From assembly GCA_016281165.1 (NCBI GenBank), contig JAEEIC010000258.1, positions 1 to 9,938 of the forward strand: a stretch of DNA of 9,938 bases, given 5' to 3'. Below are positions 7,756-9,938 of the stretch, piece after piece. Source of the stretch: Bacillota bacterium (GTDB taxonomy: Bacteria; Bacillota; Clostridia; Peptostreptococcales; Anaerovoracaceae). The notes beneath the pieces are model-generated. The model was not told the origin of the DNA. It worked only from the letters and a program-made list of their open reading frames with translations, and made no database searches. Each line of letters starts with the position of its first letter. The first letter of the stretch is position 1. The translations under genes were made by a program, and so were the position numbers.

Positions 7756-7762
7756 AGCTTCT

Positions 7763-8095
7763 TTACTGTCCGTATACTGTTTCCTTGAGGGCCAGGGCCA
7801 GCTCACTGCCGCCGCTGCCGGCCTCATGCAGATAGACTATCTGGGAGAAATCAGGATAGATCAGCCCCATCTCCAGCGCTCTCGCCTCGAGATTGTTGAT
7901 ATTGTTGGCGCTGCGTATCTTGACCTGCAGGTTCTGGATCTGCCTCTCGCAGTCCTGTATGCGCTTCTGGGTGGAATTTATCTCAAACTGGAGCTTGGTG
8001 CTGTAGGCCTTGATCGAGACCACCAGCAGCATCAAGATCCCGATGAGGATTATGGCGCACAGCATCTTGTTCCTGTCTTTTCTGCTTATAGACAT
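7763..8095 (-). CDS. ftsL: FtsL/DivIC-like septum formation protein
   Basis: This is a small bitopic membrane protein of 110 residues. A short basic N-terminus (SRKDRNK) precedes a hydrophobic helix at about 11-29. A hydrophilic, coiled-coil-prone stretch follows (about 32-65, rich in Gln, Glu, Lys and Ile). Then comes LEARALEMGLIYPDFSQIVYL (69-89), which matches the usual ending of FtsL/DivIC proteins, where an A...GM.YP..SQI.Y pattern is typical. Such proteins act in the divisome with FtsB/DivIB and the septal transpeptidase. The location between rsmH and the penicillin-binding protein is the standard ftsL position. The ATG has a GGAG 11 nt upstream and lies 40 nt after rsmH. Sequence similarity in this family is low, so FtsL rather than DivIC rests mainly on gene order. 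Confidence 0.85.
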   Translation of the reverse strand: MSISRKDRNKMLCAIILIGILMLLVVSIKAYSTKLQFEINSTQKRIQDCERQIQNLQVKIRSANNINNLEARALEMGLIYPDFSQIVYLHEAGSGGSELALALKETVYGQ

Positions 8096-8135
8096 GATCC
8101 GCAGTTCTCCGTCAGTCTTAAGTCTTTATCTTCTC

Positions 8136-9071
8136 TCACAGCTTCTCGATGATCCTCAGCTTGGCGCTGCGGGCCCGGGGGTTGTCTCTGAGCTCCTCGG
8201 GCGAGGCTGTGAGCGGCTTTCTCGTCACTTTTTTGATATCGGCCTTCCGGCCGCATACGCACACCGGGAATTCCGGCGGGCAGATGCAGGGGGAGAGCCT
8301 CTGCTGGAAATATTCTTTTACTATCCTGTCTTCGAGGGAATGAAAGCTTATGACCGCCAGTCTTCCCCGCGGGGCGAGGACGTCGGTGAAGTCCGCGAGG
8401 GCGTCCTTCAGGCAGCCCAGCTCGTCGTTCACTTCTATCCTCAAGGCCTGAAAGGTCCGTTTAGCCGGGTGGGGGCCTTCTCTTCTCGCCGACGCCGGTA
8501 TGGCCCTTTTGATGGTGTCTACCAGCCGGAAGGTCGTCTCGAAGGGAGCCTTGGCCCTCTCCTTTACGATGAACGCGGCTATCCTGGCGGCCCAGCGCTC
8601 TTCTCCGTAATCCCTTATGACCCTTGTCAGATCTTCTTCGGTATAGGTATTGACTATGTCGGCGGCAGTGAGTCTGTCGTCCGCGCTCATCCTCATGTCG
8701 AGAGGCGCGTCCTGCATGTAGGAGAAGCCCCTTTCGGCGTTGTCGAGCTGAAAGGATGAGACTCCCAGGTCCAGCAGGGCTCCGTCGATCTTTTCGATCC
8801 CGAGCTCTCTGAGCACCGCCTTGACGTCGGCGTAATTGCTCTGCACGAAGAACTTTCTGCACGCGCAGTCCCTGAGCCTTTCGGAGGCCGCCTCGATGGC
8901 GTCCCTGTCACGGTCTATCCCTATGAGGGTACCGGCCTCTCCTATCCCGGCCGCAATACCCAGGGAATGACCGCCGCCTCCGAGAGTTCCGTCCACGAAG
9001 ATCATGCCTTCTTTGGGGGCAAGACCTTCAATGACCTGATCGTAAAGCACCGGAACGTGAGAGAATTCCAT
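8136..9071 (-). CDS. rsmH: RsmH (MraW), 16S rRNA N4-methyltransferase at C1402
   Basis: This S-adenosylmethionine-dependent enzyme methylates N4 of C1402 in 16S rRNA. With the ATG at 9071 it has 311 residues, normal for the family, and begins MEFSHVPVLYDQVIEGL. Motifs are VDGTLGGGGHS (26-36, SAM loop), GIDRDRDAIE (51-60), DGALLDLGVSSFQLD (96-110), AERGFSY, PLDMRM (123-128), FQALRIEVNDEL (207-218) and SFHSLEDRIVK (242-252). A cysteine-rich CIC-CVC stretch (C262, C264, C271, C273) is present, as in many relatives. The frame stays open upstream through all of mraZ, but the conserved N-terminus fixes the start. The start lies 2 nt after the mraZ stop (TAG-CC-ATG), with only a weak CAGG 7 nt away, so it probably depends on coupling to mraZ translation. 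Confidence 0.97.
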   Translation of the reverse strand: MEFSHVPVLYDQVIEGLAPKEGMIFVDGTLGGGGHSLGIAAGIGEAGTLIGIDRDRDAIEAASERLRDCACRKFFVQSNYADVKAVLRELGIEKIDGALLDLGVSSFQLDNAERGFSYMQDAPLDMRMSADDRLTAADIVNTYTEEDLTRVIRDYGEERWAARIAAFIVKERAKAPFETTFRLVDTIKRAIPASARREGPHPAKRTFQALRIEVNDELGCLKDALADFTDVLAPRGRLAVISFHSLEDRIVKEYFQQRLSPCICPPEFPVCVCGRKADIKKVTRKPLTASPEELRDNPRARSAKLRIIEKL

Positions 9072-9073
9072 GG

Positions 9074-9505
9074 CTATACCTGATACCTTGAGCTGAAGTC
9101 CTTGAATTCGTCGGAGCTCAGCATGCCGCCCTGCTCGTCGGATTCGTAGATCTCTCTGGCCCAGATCTCCACTCTGTCGCCGAAGCCTATGGTCACCAGA
9201 TCTTTTTTGATGTCGGCCGCGGCCCTGAGGTTCTGGGGCAGTACCGTTCTGCCCTGCTTGTCGATCTCGCATTCGACCGCGTTGGCATAGATGTAGCGGA
9301 TGAAGGCTCGCGCCTGCGGATCGGACTTCGGCAGGGAGGAAAGAAGCTTCTGCTGCTCTTCCCAGGTCGAGAGAGGATATATCACCAGGCAGTGATCGAG
9401 GCCCCTCGAGAGCACCGCCTGAAAGCCCAGCTCGTCTCTGAATCTTGACGGGATGATGACCCTGTTCTTGGCGTCTATTGAGTTTTGATAGCTGCCCATC
9501 AACAA
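9074..9505 (-). CDS. mraZ: MraZ, dcw-cluster transcriptional regulator
   Basis: MraZ is a small DNA-binding protein of the AbrB-like swapped-hairpin superfamily. In studied bacteria it binds repeats in front of its own gene and controls the dcw cluster. Both halves of the internal duplication are visible: IDAKNRVIIPSRFRDELG (10-27) and IDKQGRTVLPQNLR (81-94). The D-x-K-x-x-R-x-x-x-P pattern is in both, and the first has Asn where Gly is usual. I chose the TTG at 9505. It gives MLMGSYQNSID, which aligns with the typical MLMGEY start, gives 143 residues as in many relatives, and has GGTGA 5 nt upstream. GTG at 9514 (146 residues), TTG at 9502 and ATG at 9499 (141 residues) are alternatives in the same frame. 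It is the first gene after the promoter at 9572-9600. Confidence 0.93.
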   Translation of the reverse strand: MLMGSYQNSIDAKNRVIIPSRFRDELGFQAVLSRGLDHCLVIYPLSTWEEQQKLLSSLPKSDPQARAFIRYIYANAVECEIDKQGRTVLPQNLRAAADIKKDLVTIGFGDRVEIWAREIYESDEQGGMLSSDEFKDFSSRYQV

Positions 9506-9515
9506 GGTCTTCACC
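9506..9515 (-). promoter_or_regulatory. Candidate mraZ ribosome-binding site (GGTGA)
   Basis: Minus-strand GGTGA at 9515-9511 can pair with the UCACC part of the 16S rRNA tail. It leaves 5 nt before TTG 9505. There is no GGAGG-type site near GTG 9514 or ATG 9499, so this weak site favours TTG 9505 as the start. Confidence 0.45.
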
Positions 9516-9571
9516 GGCTCTTTCGGTCCACTCGGGGTAACGCAAAATCAGCGCCTTTTCTCAGCACCTCC

Positions 9572-9600
9572 ACTATAAACCATTTCACTCCCGAAGGCAA
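9572..9600 (-). promoter_or_regulatory. Sigma-A-type promoter of the dcw operon (Pmra)
   Basis: On the minus strand, TTGCCT (9600-9595, four of six matches to TTGACA) and TATAGT (9577-9572, five of six matches to TATAAT) are separated by exactly 17 nt. An A-tract (TTAAAAAAAT, about 9602-9611) directly upstream could act as an UP element. Transcription would start near 9565, leaving a leader of about 60 nt before mraZ. It is the only good promoter I found upstream of the cluster. Confidence 0.7.
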
Positions 9601-9612
9601 GATTTTTTTAAT

Positions 9613-9640
9613 GAAAATGGGAATCCACTCCACCATTTTC
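9613..9640. repeat. 8-bp inverted repeat upstream of the promoter
   Basis: GAAAATGG (9613-9620) and its exact reverse complement CCATTTTC (9633-9640) flank a 12-bp spacer. The arm centres are 20 bp apart, about two helical turns, a geometry common for operators of dimeric regulators. No T-run follows on either strand, so it is not a terminator. It covers roughly -48 to -75 relative to the predicted start of transcription. Confidence 0.5.
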
Positions 9641-9645
9641 GCAAT

Positions 9646-9664
9646 AAAAAAGGGCCTGTCCCTT
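9646..9664 (-). terminator. Weak terminator-like hairpin after the upstream frame
   Basis: On the minus strand AAGGG, a 5-nt loop (ACAGG) and CCCTT form a 5-bp stem that runs straight into a six-T tract (9651-9646). It lies 27 nt after the stop of the partial upstream frame and before the mraZ promoter, the expected place for a terminator. The stem is short, so the call is tentative. Confidence 0.4.
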
Positions 9665-9690
9665 ACCTCAAAGCTTCAAAAATCAAGGTT

Positions 9691-9938
9691 TTACGTGTTC
9701 GGCCGCGAATATGGGCCGTTCCCTTCCCACACTGTGATAGCATAACTATACTGATGACCGCCTTCAGCGGGCCCGGCTTGATCGATCGTTCTGATCGCAG
9801 AGCCCGGCCTCGGCTCTTCGACGCCGTCACCGTCATTTTCTCTGGGATCACTTATCTCGATGAAGCACAGCTTCTCACGGTCATAGTCCCAGTTTGCCGT
9901 CTTCGGCGTGATCCCTGTAATACCGCCAGATCTTCCGC
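9691..9938 (-). CDS. Unrecognised protein, C-terminal end only (partial at window edge)
   Basis: A minus-strand frame is open from the window edge (first full codon at 9936) to TAA at 9691, giving 81 residues. It includes NWDYDREKLCFIEISDPR, an acidic stretch (ENDGDGVEEPRP), then YSYAITVWEGNGPYSRPNT at the end. I do not recognise the product. No membrane segment is visible, and the composition is hydrophilic and acidic. The first codon positions are strongly purine-rich on this strand, which supports minus-strand coding over the opposite frame, also open from 9754 to the edge. Third positions are only a little over half G or C by hand count, seemingly lower than in the dcw genes. The first 18 codons of another frame (ending IWRYYRDHAEDGKLGL) also read plausibly, so a frameshift or a different gene end is possible. 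Confidence 0.4.
   Translation of the reverse strand, partial: GRSGGITGITPKTANWDYDREKLCFIEISDPRENDGDGVEEPRPGSAIRTIDQAGPAEGGHQYSYAITVWEGNGPYSRPNT

Larger units (their letters stand above)
9525..9640 (-). promoter_or_regulatory. Candidate MraZ operator repeats (AGTGGA / ATGG)
   Basis: The hexamer AGTGGA occurs three times on the minus strand around the promoter: 9629-9624, 9574-9569 (overlapping the -10) and 9532-9527. AATGG (9584-9580) and AGTGG (9574-9570) lie exactly 10 nt apart within the promoter, with CGGG another 10 nt further up. MraZ proteins are known to bind short G-rich direct repeats with a spacing of about one helical turn, so this resembles such an operator, but the match is loose. 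Confidence 0.35.

Noticed and set aside
5723..8152. Long plus-strand open frame (809 codons) antisense to ftsI and ftsL
   Set aside because: It mirrors two genes with complete family motifs. Its translation is rich in His, Asp, Gly and Val in low-complexity mixtures and has no recognisable domain. Long antisense frames are expected in GC-rich genes.
9072..9545. In-frame upstream extension of rsmH, open through the whole of mraZ to a TTG near 9545 (469 codons in total)
   Set aside because: The RsmH family N-terminus (HVPVLYDQVIEGL) starts right after the ATG at 9071, while the extension overlaps the clearly real mraZ and has no RsmH or MraZ character. The open frame is a by-product of GC-rich codon use.
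9511..9567. Possible 18-residue leader peptide starting GTG 9567 and ending TGA overlapping the GTG upstream of mraZ
   Set aside because: The GTG falls at or before the predicted transcription start and has no ribosome site. The GGAGGTG there is probably coincidental, next to the -10 element.
9764..9815. Repeated GATCG and GCCCGGC words in the upstream frame
   Set aside because: They are short, irregularly spaced and fall within the probable coding frame. They form no consistent hairpin or array.
9663..9851. 62-codon minus-strand frame upstream of mraZ
   Set aside because: It overlaps the longer edge-spanning frame in another register, is highly basic without motifs, and runs into the terminator-like hairpin.
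9754..9938. Plus-strand frame from ATG 9754, open to the window edge
   Set aside because: It is in codon register with the minus-strand frame. The purine-rich first positions fall on the minus strand, so this is most likely the antisense shadow.

Overview
The window is the front part of a division and cell wall (dcw) cluster, read entirely on the minus strand. In transcription order from high to low coordinates it runs mraZ, rsmH (mraW), ftsL-like, a class B penicillin-binding protein with one PASTA domain, murF, mraY, murD, ftsW and the first half of murG. The gene order, the SpoVD-type transpeptidase with its PASTA repeat, the short DivIC/FtsL-like coiled-coil protein and strong AAGGAGG ribosome sites all point to a Firmicute, most likely a clostridial lineage. 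The DNA is clearly GC-rich for that group and uses AGG arginine and CTG leucine codons heavily. I cannot name the genus.

Region 9691-9938 holds the 3' end of an unrecognised reading frame that enters from beyond the window. Region 9506-9690 is the regulatory region: a weak hairpin-plus-U-tract, an inverted repeat, an A-tract, a good sigma-A-type promoter (TTGCCT, 17 nt, TATAGT) and repeats of AGTGGA that could be MraZ operator elements. Region 8136-9505 holds mraZ and rsmH. Region 5636-8095 holds the ftsL-like gene and the transpeptidase, separated by 45 nt that contain an intrinsic-terminator-like stem-loop. Region 1-5625 is the tightly packed precursor-synthesis block murF-mraY-murD-ftsW-murG, with gaps of 9 to 21 nt and one 4-nt ATGA overlap. 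In several junctions the stop codon is part of the next Shine-Dalgarno sequence.

The genes act together. MurD and MurF are amino-acid ligases of the cytoplasmic UDP-MurNAc-peptide pathway. MraY moves the finished precursor onto undecaprenyl phosphate (lipid I), and MurG adds GlcNAc (lipid II). FtsW polymerises lipid II and the penicillin-binding protein cross-links it at the septum, where the FtsL-like protein belongs to the divisome scaffold. RsmH methylates 16S rRNA, and MraZ is the usual transcription factor of such clusters. murE, often found between the transpeptidase gene and murF, is absent here.

This is mostly a conventional operon. The points worth a second look are regulatory: the hairpin and missing Shine-Dalgarno in front of the transpeptidase, the repeats and dyad at the mraZ promoter, the non-ATG start of mraZ, and the unidentified frame upstream. 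I saw no mobile element, CRISPR array, tRNA or rRNA.
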